Shown here: one piece after another, positions 1 through 10,870 of the stretch
Layout: the number at the start of each line of letters is the position of its first letter
Numbering within the stretch: the first letter of the stretch is position 1
Assembly: GCA_016098155.1 (NCBI GenBank)
Contig: JAAAJB010000036.1
Location: 45,730 to 109,729, forward strand
DNA: 64,000 bases
Direction of reading: 5' to 3'
Origin: Actinomortierella ambigua
Lineage: Eukaryota; Mortierellomycota; Mortierellomycetes; Mortierellales; Mortierellaceae
Program-made: the position numbers and the translations under genes
Notes under the pieces: generated by a model
What the model saw: the letters and a program-made list of their open reading frames with translations, nothing else
The model's database searches: none
Told to the model about the DNA's origin: nothing

Positions 1-1144
1 TTCCCTTTTTTTTCTTTTTCTTCGTTTCTTTCTCTCTTTACCTTGGGTCATCCTCCATCACCTTGCAAGCGTAACGGACGAGCATGCACTGAGCAAACGG
101 CGAGCGCAGGACAGAGCCGCTCATGCCACTCTTGGCAGCAAAGTTCTGGACGAGCTTGGAGACTGCCATGCGATCCGTCTGGCGGATCGTGTACAACAGG
201 CCGAGGGCATGGTATTGGACAATGTTGCTCGTCGAGACGACGCCATACTGCGAAGGCACACTGCCGCCAAATGAGGTCATGTACGAGGTCGCCGCGGAGA
301 CTGCCGACTGCGGCTTCATGTTGATGGCCTCTTGAGCCTCGTTGGCCCAGCGCTTCACAACCTCGCGTGCAATGCTGTACAGATGATATGCTGAGACCAA
401 TGCCGCCGATGACACCTTGGCGTTCCTGTCCACAATGGCTGCCTTCAGGAATCGCTCCACGCTCTGAAGCATAGAAGCCTATTATTGTATCAAGATCACA
501 GCAGCATGCGTGGCAGAGAATGAAGATAAAGTAAAGGGCAAGACGGAAGGGGGAAAAAAAAGAGAGGATCGTTAAAGGCTAGTCTTTCCGATTCGATCCA
601 TTGTTACCACAATATAAACAACCGAGCAGAAAAGACATACATCCGTAATCTTGCAAAGGACGCGAATGGCATTGGCACGGTTCATGACGTCGGAAGTGGG
701 CTGCATATCCTTCATCAAGCTGCTGGTGACCATGATAACATCTTCAGCAACCGTTGACAGCTCCTTGATGACCAGATAGACGAGCTGGCGCAAAGCCGTC
801 TATTTTGTTGAACAGAATGATGAGAGGCAAGGTTGTGCGATGGGCATTTGGAATATTAGCATGCGAGGAAAAGAAGATGGTCGGAAGCATGAAAAGAAAA
901 GAAAAAAAACGCGCAATGTCAAGTTTGTATGAGAAACATACATCCTTGGACTGGAAAAGCTTGGTGACACTGAAGAACAGCTCTGTTGCCTCGGTTGTAC
1001 CAAAGGTCTCGCCAAGGGAGATCAGGTAAAGGATCTTTGTGAGAAGGGCACGGCATTTTTTGGCATTGATGGGCGACTCGTTAAACGCGCGTGCATCCTG
1101 CAGGACCGTCGTCTTGTCGAAGTAATGATGGTACCCTACTCTTC
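1..1144 (-). CDS. SEC21: Coatomer subunit gamma (gamma-COP), partial
   Basis: Gamma subunit of the COPI coat, which forms vesicles for Golgi-to-ER retrograde transport. Three exons are visible on the minus strand: about 1144-942, 799-641 and 478-42, joined in phase through GTATG/GTAAAG donors. They give about 260 residues of the N-terminal adaptin-like solenoid: a [14 protein letters not shown] segment, then [40 protein letters not shown], then [23 protein letters not shown] and QYHALGLLY. These are signature segments of Sec21/COPG. The last exon ends at a GTAAAG donor 42 nt from the window start, so the remaining two thirds lie outside. The short first coding exon with the start codon should lie upstream of 1144, but I could not place it. 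Confidence 0.93.
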
Positions 1145-2421
1145 CTGTAGACGATGAACAGAAGGAAGGATGGACGCGCGATAAAGATGGGTGTAGCAAT
1201 GTGGAGGTTAGTCGCGTCCTGCACTGGCTAAGGAACGTTGCATGTCATCCATGCATGGCGTCGAGTACGAGGGGTAAGCAGCCACTTGCCAGAGTCATCA
1301 TCTCGTTTCGAGTAGCTCATCATGAGACTATAGATGGGGGTGAGAGGGGCGGCGAGCGGGAAGAAAGAGAGAACGGGGAAGGATGAAGTCTAGAGACACG
1401 CGCTGACTAAGAGTGTTGTGTGCAATGGTAGGAAAAGAATGTGTAGAGAAAAAGATGTTAGGAAGGCTGATTCGCAGAGATGGGTCCAGTCCCAAAGGAG
1501 GCCACAATAGGGTAGGGGCCTCTCAGAGCCGAGCACGCCGATCAGCGGGCGACTGTGGTAGGGACCAGACACGGTACCTGTTCAGGCACAGCTGGTATGG
1601 AAGGGAGAGGGATGCTCGCGCAGCGGGAGTAGGGGTGAGTGGGGGAGGGGTGTGGAAAGGAGTGTCAATGGGAGGGTGAGCAGACACGGCAAGAGGAGAG
1701 AGAGTGAGAGAGGGGGGGGGAGTGAGTGTAGGCGTTGATGATGAGTTGAACTGCATGCAACTTGCCACGTCTCTGCTCTGCCAGGCGAGGGGACTGCTTG
1801 CTCGTTTTCCCTCGCTCCTGTCTGAAGACAGGACAGGAAAAGGGTAGGCTGGGTGGAGGTGACAAGATTTCGCAGAGCGTGAGCGATCACCTTTGATCTG
1901 TCACGTCACACCAGCGCCTGGGCAGGCAGTCTGGTAGTACTGACTGACTGCCTGCCTGGCCCTACCTGCCTGTCTGCCTGTTTGCCTGTCTACCAGCCTG
2001 GTAGACTGACTGGCTGACTGACCGATTGGCTGACTGGCCGATAGCCTTGCCGAGTCATGGAATATGGATACCAGTGAGGGTGGCCTTCTTGTGATCGTGC
2101 TCTACACTGCCAGTCTGAAAGACCCACTGTGTGATCAGTTGCTCCGTTGGCTGCAGCTTCCCAAGACGTGTTCCCAACACAGCAGGAGCAGGCCAGGCGC
2201 TGAACGCGATACCTTTTTAAGAACTAGCCGCTGGACAGCCGGTCCCCGAGCAGTGTTAGTTGGTTGGGAGTTCTTCTTTTCTCCAAAAAAAAAAAAAAAA
2301 AAAAAGGGCCGCTTGGCGTTGGCGCGACACGTGATGATGACAACCACCACCCTTCACCTCTGAGCATGCACTCACATCTCCTCTCTCTCTCCACACACAC
2401 ACACACACACACATCTCTGAC
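1145..2421. other. Region upstream of gamma-COP, low complexity
   Basis: No convincing protein gene. It should contain the first exon and promoter of the gamma-COP gene. Positions 1919-2050 hold a degenerate tetranucleotide tract (CTGN repeats: CTGA, CTGC, CTGT, CTGG). An A-run covers about 2284-2305 and a CA dinucleotide run covers 2392-2413. Confidence 0.6.
2392..2413 (+). repeat. (CA)n microsatellite
   Basis: CACACA run just before the ATG at 2422. Confidence 0.85.
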
Positions 2422-3164
2422 ATGGCATCCTACACTCCCATTGGGGACGACACTCAGTCCTGGTCGTCACATGATGTCCTCTTTGGTGAAGCGACCGAGC
2501 AGGTACACCACATTCCCTTCCTCTGTTGCCCCTCTCGCCTTACCCCACCTTCTAGACACGAGCTTAGTCATACTCAGGCACAGGAACGACAAACTTTTGC
2601 AACACACCTTCCAATACGGAAAGTGACCAAGAGGCGACTCTGAGTGCAGTCTAAGCAGTTTATGATAAGAATAGCCACTTACGACAAGAAACCACCCGGA
2701 ACCCATCAGCTCGTCTGGTGACGTTAAGGAACACACAGCTGCCAAGTCCTTTCTGTGGCGCCCCAACACACCTCGGCTTGGAAGGGACTTTGCAGTTTGC
2801 ACGCCTTGGGGTTTGCAGGGCCAAGCTTGGGGGGAGCTCTTCTTGGCGTCGGTATTAAAGCAGCCATTGAGCAAGGATATATCAGCATCAATGGCAAAGG
2901 AAAAAGTCGTGAACGCGATCAAGCAGGCTATCACCACACCTCCAAAAGGGTACAAACGTGGCCAACCAAAACAGCCCTGCCCACCAAAGACAAAACATCG
3001 TGATCACGTTTGTGGTCGCGTTTCCTCTCCTTGAGCGCTTCCTTGTGAACAGGAAAAGAAACTAAACATGTGTCTCTAACACCACTATTTTTTCTTTTTT
3101 GTCGTAGGAACGAATGATTGAACAAGGAGCAGGTGGAGTGATTGTCGACTCTGATGGATCATGA
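2422..3164 (+). CDS. Possible small multi-exon gene, unresolved
   Basis: I do not recognise a family. An ATG at 2422 opens an acidic peptide (MASYTPIGDDTQSW...) that can end at a GTACAC donor after 2502. A polypyrimidine tract and strong acceptor (ttttttgtcgtag) precede 3108, where an in-frame stretch ERMIEQGAGG...VDSDGS ends at a TGA at 3164. A matching GTACAA donor follows 2949. Between 2675 and 2949 two forward frames stay open. One has a glycine-rich hydrophobic stretch (GPSLGGALLGVGIKAAIEQ). The other is Lys-rich. I could not choose between them, and a long minus-strand frame covers the same stretch. Treat this as a gene signal, not a model. Confidence 0.3.
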
Positions 3165-4035
3165 TACTAGTCAATAATCCCACAGAGATATTGTCGAACT
3201 TGGAGTACTGACACTTTATTCCGCTTACTCTGTTTGCATCTTGGATAAATAGGCATCACGATCCTTGTCTTTGTCAGCTTGACACTTCTCTTCTCCATCA
3301 TCAACACCCACAAGTCTGGAGCGCACCTCATGCTCGGATTCATCATCACAGGATTTGCTCTTTGTCTCGGACACCTGGTACGTTTTGTTGGCAGACGGAA
3401 AAGGGATATATCCGACGGCATGTGCGTTACCATACTGATGAGTACCCTCCTGCGCACCCCTCATACTTGAATAGCTAAGGGCATGGAGGAATGGAGATTT
3501 AGGTATGCCGATCATCCGGAGCTGCGTTTTTCGATATGTTGGATTCACACACTTCGGACCTACAATTAGACTCACCGCTTTGCTCTTCCTTTTACCTCTG
3601 CCTTCACGTCCTAACGCCATCTTTGAACATTTTTTCTTTTGTCGTGGCCGTCGCCCTCTCCAGACCCAAAGTTTAAATACTTTGTACGTCACCGCGCGTT
3701 TGTTCGACTTATTTGGCATGGAAGGACTTGTGAGGAAAACCTTGACACTAACAACCCAAGTCATCACCCTCTATTGTACCGCAATAGATCCTTACACAAA
3801 CCGTCCTCCTCACTCTTCTCTGCATCATTGCCAATGTGTACTTTTGGTCATAATAGCTCCTGTATCTCTTGTTGTTCGAATGTAGAGCAACCACGTTTAT
3901 TATTCTTTCTGGTGTGTTTTGAGTTGTGGCGATGCCAATTTTTTTTTAGGCCAGTACAAAAGGGCAAGGGGCGAATTTTTTTTGTACCTTTTTTTTGTTC
4001 TCACCCATCCCTCACCCACCTTTACAACTTACAGG
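3165..4035. other. Ambiguous coding signal and F-box gene upstream region
   Basis: Between about 3225 and 3470 all three minus frames or the plus frame could be coding. On plus, a good acceptor (tttgtcag, before 3277) and a GTACGT donor (near 3378) frame a hydrophobic segment containing HLMLGFIITGFALCLGHL. On minus, a charged peptide (SCDDESEHEVRSR... QADKDKDRDAY) is open. I cannot decide. The T-rich part from 3900 to 4035 directly precedes the F-box gene. Confidence 0.3.
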
Positions 4036-5988
4036 ATGCAACCACCTCACCGGACAACACCTTTCGACCTTCCCGAACTTGTTGCGATCATTATTCGCTA
4101 TCTGGGATTTCGCGACAAGATAGCCTGCCTATTCGTATGCCGGAGATGGCATGAGTTCTTCAGAAACCATGTGTTTGGAGAGCAAGTGCTTCACAAGCTT
4201 GACGCTCAATACCCAACTCGCCTTCAGGCCGTGGGTCGATATGCTCGCGATCTCAAGGCTTATTTCGCTGTCGGTGACCTGGACCTGAGCATTGTATCCA
4301 CCCACTGCCCCAACATCCTTGCTCTCGACGTCGAGGTTGATCAGTATGCTACAGACAAGAATTTTGAGGAGTTCATGGAGTGCATGTCTATACAGCATCT
4401 GGTGCTGCGTATTCGTCATAGACACAGCGCCCACAAACGTCTGGCATCTGTCACTCGACTACAGAGGATCAAGAGTCTCGATGTTCGAAGCTTTTGCGCT
4501 ACTGCGATATGCATCCAGCCAGAAAGGCTCGTCACCCTACTCCAAGCGATGCCTTCTTTGTCGTCGCTCTTCCTCAACATCCAATTCCAAGGTCAAATCG
4601 ACAGACTCTATGCACCCTACCCGTCCCCGCCAACACCTCCTCAGCAGATACCCAGCGTCTTTTTGACAGATGCAGCCTCTTCATCATCCACTCCTGGAGA
4701 ACATATCACCCTCCCTCCTCCTCGGACACCCTACTGGTCCAGACTCAGTGGATTTTTTAAAAAACCGAAGGAATTCGCGGAGGGTTCCCTTCAGGCCGTT
4801 CAAGTACAAGAGCCATGGAGAACATTTATACCTCGGGTTTTCACCACCGAGGAGCTTCGGAGGCTGACACCCCACGATGTACCTGCATCACATGGCCTTT
4901 TTGACCAACCACTTGACCTTACCACCGCGATCCCCAGCTTGACAACACTCCACGTTTTTGAGGATAGTACATTAGAGTTTGGGACGCTGGCCAATGCTCT
5001 CTTCCCTCTGCTACCAAGCTTGAGAGAGCTGGTGCTTGATTTTGGCTGCCGACGCGATGGTTCGAGCAAGGGGCTTGCAGCCGTCATCCCAAACTGCCCT
5101 CACCTTCAATCTCTCACGATTTACAATCTCGACTGTGTCCCAGACCCTACAGACTATGTTCCTGCTCTCCAGGTCGATGCACAGAAGGTTGTAAAGTCGT
5201 TTCTTTCCAACCTGCCTCCGACGCTTCGCGAGCTGACTCTGAAGCGCGTTTACGTGGACGATATGAAGGAGAAGCCAGCCAATATACTGCTCTGCATCCC
5301 GACCGAGACGCGAAAACACCTTCACAAGCTGGTGGCTGAACGTCTCGACCACCAACAGGCAGCAACACATGATTTCCTGGTCGGATGCCAATCCCTACGT
5401 GAGCTGCGCCTGGCAGAGTTTGTCTCCTTACAGCGAACTCCCAGTTCGCCGGCGATCCCTATCCATCCACCGCTGTACTATTCCACGAACAGCCTCTACC
5501 AGCGATCGGATTACTTTCTGGGCAGCATTCTCGAGCCTTGGAGTTGTACTTGGATGTTGGAATGTGTCGACCTTGAGGGGTACCCGATAATCGAGCAAGA
5601 CGCCATGGCTGCCTGGCTGGACAGGCTGGCCAGGATGCCGCGATTGAGCAAGCTCGTGTTGTCCGTCCATCAAGTGAAGCTGATGCTCAAGGCACGCGGC
5701 CAAAGGATCCCAAGCGTCGACGGCGCAGATGATGTGCTGCTGCAGCATGTCCGGCAACTGCGGCTCAACGTGGTCAGCGTCACCGCTCCTCCACCGCGTA
5801 TTAATGTTGGTCGGATGCACTGGTCAGAGGGCACGCTTGGCGAGAGCGAGCTCCGCGAGTTGCTTGAGATGATGCCTCGTGTCAGCTCATTACGCTACAT
5901 AGGGCATGTGTATCCACTTTTTCACGATGCTGCGCGTTGGCTCGAGGAGAATCGACCGCACCTCCAAGTACTTCATGTTCTCCAATAA
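4036..5988 (+). CDS. F-box/LRR-like protein
   Basis: Single-exon 650-aa protein. The N-terminus carries an F-box (residues about 9-45: FDLPELVAIIIRYLGFRDK..., then CRRWHEFF), the motif that docks substrate receptors on Skp1 in SCF ubiquitin ligases. The rest consists of irregular leucine-rich segments (LVLRIR, LDVRSF, LRELVLDFG, LTLKRVY, LRELRLAEF), typical of the diverged LRR receptors that are numerous in early-diverging fungi. The frame is open upstream, but the ATG at 4036 directly precedes the F-box, and what lies before it is a T-rich 5' leader. A proline-rich loop sits at about residues 195-235. The substrate cannot be inferred. A polyadenine run follows the stop. Confidence 0.85.
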   Translation: MQPPHRTTPFDLPELVAIIIRYLGFRDKIACLFVCRRWHEFFRNHVFGEQVLHKLDAQYPTRLQAVGRYARDLKAYFAVGDLDLSIVSTHCPNILALDVEVDQYATDKNFEEFMECMSIQHLVLRIRHRHSAHKRLASVTRLQRIKSLDVRSFCATAICIQPERLVTLLQAMPSLSSLFLNIQFQGQIDRLYAPYPSPPTPPQQIPSVFLTDAASSSSTPGEHITLPPPRTPYWSRLSGFFKKPKEFAEGSLQAVQVQEPWRTFIPRVFTTEELRRLTPHDVPASHGLFDQPLDLTTAIPSLTTLHVFEDSTLEFGTLANALFPLLPSLRELVLDFGCRRDGSSKGLAAVIPNCPHLQSLTIYNLDCVPDPTDYVPALQVDAQKVVKSFLSNLPPTLRELTLKRVYVDDMKEKPANILLCIPTETRKHLHKLVAERLDHQQAATHDFLVGCQSLRELRLAEFVSLQRTPSSPAIPIHPPLYYSTNSLYQRSDYFLGSILEPWSCTWMLECVDLEGYPIIEQDAMAAWLDRLARMPRLSKLVLSVHQVKLMLKARGQRIPSVDGADDVLLQHVRQLRLNVVSVTAPPPRINVGRMHWSEGTLGESELRELLEMMPRVSSLRYIGHVYPLFHDAARWLEENRPHLQVLHVLQ

Positions 5989-6152
5989 AAAAAAAAGGAG
6001 CGCAATGAGATCATCATTTTAGATTTTTTTTTCACACCTTTTCTTTCCTTTCATCCTTCCACACGCACCACACCACAATTCACACATACCCTCTACTCCT
6101 CTCCTTTTTCAACCAGATAAGCCCTCCTTCATTTTCTACCCCTCCCTTCGTC

Positions 6153-7678
6153 ATGGCGTTGTTTTTGAAGAAACCCTTTGCAGAGAACGTTGCGCGGCTT
6201 TTGCGATCGAGCGCTCCACTTTATCGGGCGCCAATGACAGTCGCTCGATCATCTCCACGGCTGTCGACGGTGTGGCAGAAAAATGTACCGGCCGCCGCTT
6301 ATAAAAACCTTGTCAAAGTCGGCACCCCGCCATACGTACTCTTTTCAACTGTCTCGGCCACATATTCTCCATCCACTTCTACTTCCGCAGATAAGCACAA
6401 AAATATGCCAGGTAGGTGGTTTTCGATCGAAGGCGCTGGATGTATGGGGAAGGGGAAGAGGGGGGGGTCTGTCCTTGCACGTGTACTGTTGAAAAGTGGG
6501 GTATATTAACGACGAACTTTATGAATTCTTTCCATTCGTTTCTCTCCATCTCACCCATTCTCCTCCATTCTTTCGAAAAAATGCCAGTCGACGTCAACAA
6601 CTTCTTTGACCTCAAGGCCAAGGACAAGGCCAAGCAGGAAATCAGTATGCAAACCTTTGAGAACAAGGTTATCCTTGTCGTCAACGTTGCTAGCAAGTGT
6701 GGCTTCACGCCGCAGGTAAGTTGTTTTTTTTTTTCTTGGTTCGTGCACACACAGCAAGACGTGTCGTTTACTGCGCTCGCCAACCCATGAACTAATGGAC
6801 ATGATTCTTTTTTTGTGCAATAGTACACTGGGCTTGAGGAGCTGTACAAGAAGTATAAGGACCAAGGTCTTGTCATCATCGGCTTCCCTTGCAACCAGTT
6901 TGGTGGCCAGGTATGTTTAGCTTATCAGTGGACACCTCCTCCCCCCCCCCCAAAAAAACACACCTAGTGTGTTTCGGTTTTTCACACGAATGATAAATCT
7001 TCCCTCGATGGCATCATTGTGATAGTCGACTGACACATCGCTTCCTTTTTCTCTTCTGTTGTATTCGCCTGTAGGAACCTGGCAATGAAGAAGGTATTTT
7101 CTTGCCTTCCTTGGGAGTAGCACCTTTTTAGGCTTTGTTTGGGCGCTGAGAAAATTACGGCGGCGTTGGGCGTCAAAGCGTGGACATTTGAACAGCGTTT
7201 TCCTTCGCTGGCGTGGACAAACAAAAATTTTCGGACCATGCTCCCGATTGAATTGGACACTCCTAAAAGAGGACAGGGGCAAAAAGAAAAAAAAAAATGG
7301 CTCACACCAAATCACACCACTCAGGATAATACAGGAGTGGCAGTGTTGGTGTGAAGAGCTGCTTAATTGTGTTCTCTGTTTGATATTGACCAACGCTTTT
7401 TTTTTTTTCTTTTGGCCAACCCTATAGAGATCGAGTCGTTCTGCCAGGTCAACTTTGGCGTGACCTTCCCCCTGATGGCCAAGATTGATGTCAATGGCGA
7501 GAAGGAGGACCCCGTCTATGCGTGGCTCAAGTCTCAAAAGGCGGGTCTGATGGGCCTCCAGCGCATCAAGTGGAACTTTGAGAAGTTCCTCATCAACCGC
7601 GAGGGCAAGGTCGTTGAGCGCTACTCGTCGATCACCACTCCTTCTGCTATTGCCAAGGACATTGAGAAGCTGCTTTAA
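6153..7678 (+). CDS. GPX: Glutathione peroxidase, thioredoxin-dependent type, two start sites
   Basis: Reduces peroxides using thioredoxin. Exons: 6153-6411, 6588-6715, 6824-6910, 7075-7093 (19 nt), 7428-7678; all phases close. The long product has 247 aa. The short one starts at ATG 6581 and has 163 aa. In the short form the three redox cysteines are Cys40 ([11 protein letters not shown]), Cys68 ([10 protein letters not shown]) and Cys86 ([11 protein letters not shown]), with the 28/18 spacing of yeast Gpx3. Cysteine, not selenocysteine, is at the active site. Exon 1 encodes an Arg/Ser-rich, acid-poor presequence ([20 protein letters not shown]...) expected to target mitochondria. Exon 1 ends and intron 1 ends with the same seven bases, ATGCCAG, so a transcript starting inside intron 1 would give the bare cytosolic enzyme. 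Confidence 0.95.
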
Positions 7679-8301
7679 AGAAAGAAATACGGAAACGCGT
7701 ATGCAGTGAAGTTGTTTACTTTTTTTTTTTCCCAAAACCCGTAGCCATCAACACTTTTTTTTGTACTCTATTTTACCCTGCCTCCCGTCCGGAGTGAATA
7801 CAATTTGATTGATTTGATTTGATTTGATGTGTATGATTTTTAAGGTAGCATATGCCATATGCTCAATTCCGACCTCAATGTAGAGCTAAGAAATACCATC
7901 GAGGTCGGACTCATAGCCTGGCTGGAGATTTTATCTGCCATCAACCAACATAATGTCCGGCAAGAGAGGGAAAAAGGACTGACGCCCCCATTCTTACTCC
8001 CCTACCAGCCGAGCGACAAGGATCCATTGAACGAATCAGCAGTACAGCATCAAGGTGGGATGGCTTTTGAAGATTAGGAAGATGAAAACAAGTGGCCTTA
8101 TATATTGCGAAACGCTTGGTTTCTGTGGCTTGTATTATTTTACAAAGTTCGGCTGCGAACTCCTCGCGCCAGCTAAAAGCTTAAGGTATACTGGGGTGTC
8201 TATCTATAAAAGACAGGCGGGTAGCCGGGGGGGGGTGGTTGATGGTGGCGGTAGTGGTGGTAGAGAGTGGGGAGATCAGAATAGGAGGAAATACCTTTTT
8301 T
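7679..8301. other. Intergenic region
   Basis: Between the peroxidase stop and the end of the transporter gene, convergent arrangement. Contains TGATT/TTGAT short repeats at 7806-7828 and a G-run at about 8228-8235. No gene seen. Confidence 0.6.
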
Positions 8302-10870
8302 TTAGGAGTCTCCGCGGACCATCTTGCCAACAGTGATCGAGGTGGACAGGATCATGACAAAGATGCCAAAGACAACCAGACAGGCAGCACCAACGTCATG
8401 CCACAAGACCGTCTTGCGATACCGGACCTGAGAGGATCTGGCCTTGGTGGTGGTACCAATCTTGGTCGACGATGATGACAGCAAGGTGGCTGCACCAAAG
8501 GACTGAAGCGATGACTCGGATGGAGAGGAGGATGGCAGCACAGCGCCGTACGATCTCGGCGTAGGTCGGAAAAGGGGAGTCTTGCTGTCAGGGGCACTAT
8601 GCATGGTTGGTACCCACTTGCGCCCTTCCTCCACATCATCATCCTCATCATCTTCATCGTCGTCATCGTCATCCATGACGGCTGTCTCCTCGTTGTCGCT
8701 CTGATCATACTCGTAGATCATCGCGTGTCCGACCTGCATCTCTTCTCCTCCCTCGTCCTCGTCATCCGCACCAGCAAAGCTCGATCTTTGACGCGACCGT
8801 CTTCGCGTCTGATCCTTCGACATGAGATAATCGCGAGTCGCGCACTCGCGCCGCAGACGCTCTTCCGAGGACCAAAACACCAAAAAGTAGCAAGTGCCCG
8901 GGATGATGTAGGCCAGGAACGTGGCACACAATCCGCCGATCAGCTGGTACGCGATGCCGAGATCGGTTAGGAACAAGCCGCAGACCAATGACACCGCAAA
9001 CAATGCCAGGGTCGTCAGCACATGTTCGGTGGTGGTTGGCCAACGTGCGCTGCCTGCATCTCCCTCATGACCCAACAGCTTGTGCGCTGCTGATCGAGCT
9101 GGGTAAAACGCCTGTGGGTAGGTCAGGAACATGGAGAAGCCCAAGAGGCCGCGACCGACGTTGATCAGCGTGTCCTGCGGTGGGAACGAGTTGAAGATGT
9201 TGGGCTGGACATCGGCGCCGAAACAGAGGAAGCCGATCAGGGCAAACACAAACGAGATCAGCCATGACGCAAAGACGGCTGTGCCGGTCGTTGTCGCCCA
9301 CCGAGCGCGGGTTGGGCGTTTGAGCGTCATAAAGTTCATAAAGGCATTCTGGGTCGACATCAAGGCAAAGGCCATCACGCCGATCGCCGGGAAGACATTG
9401 TTGCCGACAAAGGTCAGCTCGTGGTCGTGCTCGGGCGCATAGTGCAGTCCTCGGATCGCTACCACAAAGAGAACAGGTGGAAGAAGCATGACGGAGACGA
9501 TTGATACGCGTGCTAGGGAACCAATCGAACGGAAAAATAGGAGGGGCATGATCTAAAAAAAAAAATAATAAAATAGAATGATATAAAAACAAACAAATTA
9601 GAATGATGATCCCCAGATCTGATTCCTTTCCTCTTTGGGAAACCTTTGGTGACATTACAAAAAGGATAGAAGACCAAAAGACAATAGTACGGCGCTCGGC
9701 AGTGACGCCAAAAAGGCTCAGGACCACGGGGATGGTGTCACCAATAACCACCAGGTACGTGATACATGCGCCACCGGTAAGCAGAAAGACCATGTTGTTC
9801 AGCAAGTAGAATCCAAAGCGTCCCATGGTTACTACAGGTTGGAAAAGTGAGGGAAAGTAAAATATGGGTCAATGATGCACAAACTTTGACTTCCTTTTCA
9901 CTCCTTGAAGCACACGCAAAAAACACTACCTTCACACAAATGAGCAAAACGATAGACATGGATACGCTTGCCAGTGACAATCAGCAAATTCAAGGCCACC
10001 CATGTAAAGACAGCGACTACCACCGAAAGGATGATGCCAAGGCCAAAGCCGCTCTCCCTAAAACAATACGGCAACCAGATGTAATAAGAATTTTTGAGTA
10101 AACACCATGTTGCTCAGTTCACCACGGAAGTCAACCCTCTCTCTTTTTTTTTTTTTGAGCAGATCTTCTGAGGTTATGAAAGAGGGGTAACGCAGTAAAG
10201 GGGGTAGGACAAGGGGCAGAATAAAGAACAAGAAAAAAAGGGTACAAGAGGTGGGGGGGGCAGGGAGGGAAGGAGCAAGGAGCGCATGTGTGGGGGTAGG
10301 AGGGAACAATGTCCGAAAATACCAAGACTAAGGAGAGTGGAATGGACGGGCGGAGTTGTTGACTTACTTCATAGCAAACGCAAGGGCCAGGACGCCAGAG
10401 CCGACTGTGCAGTTGAGGAGGTTGAACGACACTATAGGAACCCCACCACCACCACCATCGCATGGTTGTGAAGAAAGAAAGAGAGTGTGTTTTTGTGTGT
10501 GAAACGTTGTGAACTGTGATTAGTCAAGTTAAGAGATCACATCGGCTGCGGGATACTGATGATGAGATGAACTTTGAGAATGATGTGCTATTTCTGCCCA
10601 GTCTTACTGCCTCCTTGCCTCCTCCAGACTGCGCCCAGAGACGAAAGAACAGGAAAAATAGGGTCTGAGTGACGGTGCGGGGGGAGGGGGGAATGAGTGG
10701 ATGGCCATTTGCCTCTCTCTTCCGTTCACTCTCTCAGAGTCAGAAAAAAAAAAGAAGAGAGACAGAAGACACACACACAATAGACACACCATACCCTCTG
10801 CAATGGAACATGTCCCTGCTCCTGGCCGATCGGCGAGGCTAGTATTGCTTCGTGATGAAGTCAGCGGCAT
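8302..10870 (-). CDS. Amino-acid transporter, AAAP family (AVT/SLC38-like)
   Basis: Integral membrane transporter that probably moves neutral amino acids across the vacuolar or plasma membrane. Five exons on the minus strand: 10870-10795, 10431-10368, 10057-9930, 9831-9659, 9552-8302; phases close to give 563 aa. The family signature of the first helix is intact (SFNLLNCTVGSGVLALAFAMKESG). It is followed by GLGIILSVVVAVFTW, FLLTGGACITYLVVIGD, MPLLFFRSIGSL and GVMAFALMSTQNAF, and further membrane segments lead to a C-terminal helix (ACLVVFGIFVMILSTSI). A hydrophilic loop of about 170 residues before the last helix contains an almost unbroken Asp/Glu run (DDDDDDEDDEDDDVEEG) and many serines, unlike the short loops usual in the family. 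The short N-terminus begins MPLTSSRS. Confidence 0.92.

Noticed and set aside
3225..3767. 180-aa minus frame (basic N-terminal half, acidic C-terminal half)
   Set aside because: Overlaps an equally plausible plus-strand membrane exon with better splice sites and shows no recognised motif; not called on either strand.
6411..6509. Read-through of peroxidase exon 1 into the intron giving a 118-aa protein
   Set aside because: The frame stops before the catalytic part; the GTAGGT donor at 6412 gives an in-phase spliced enzyme.
7094..7427. Short frames inside the fourth peroxidase intron
   Set aside because: The flanking 19-nt exon and the last exon join in phase with family residues across the junction, so this is intron.
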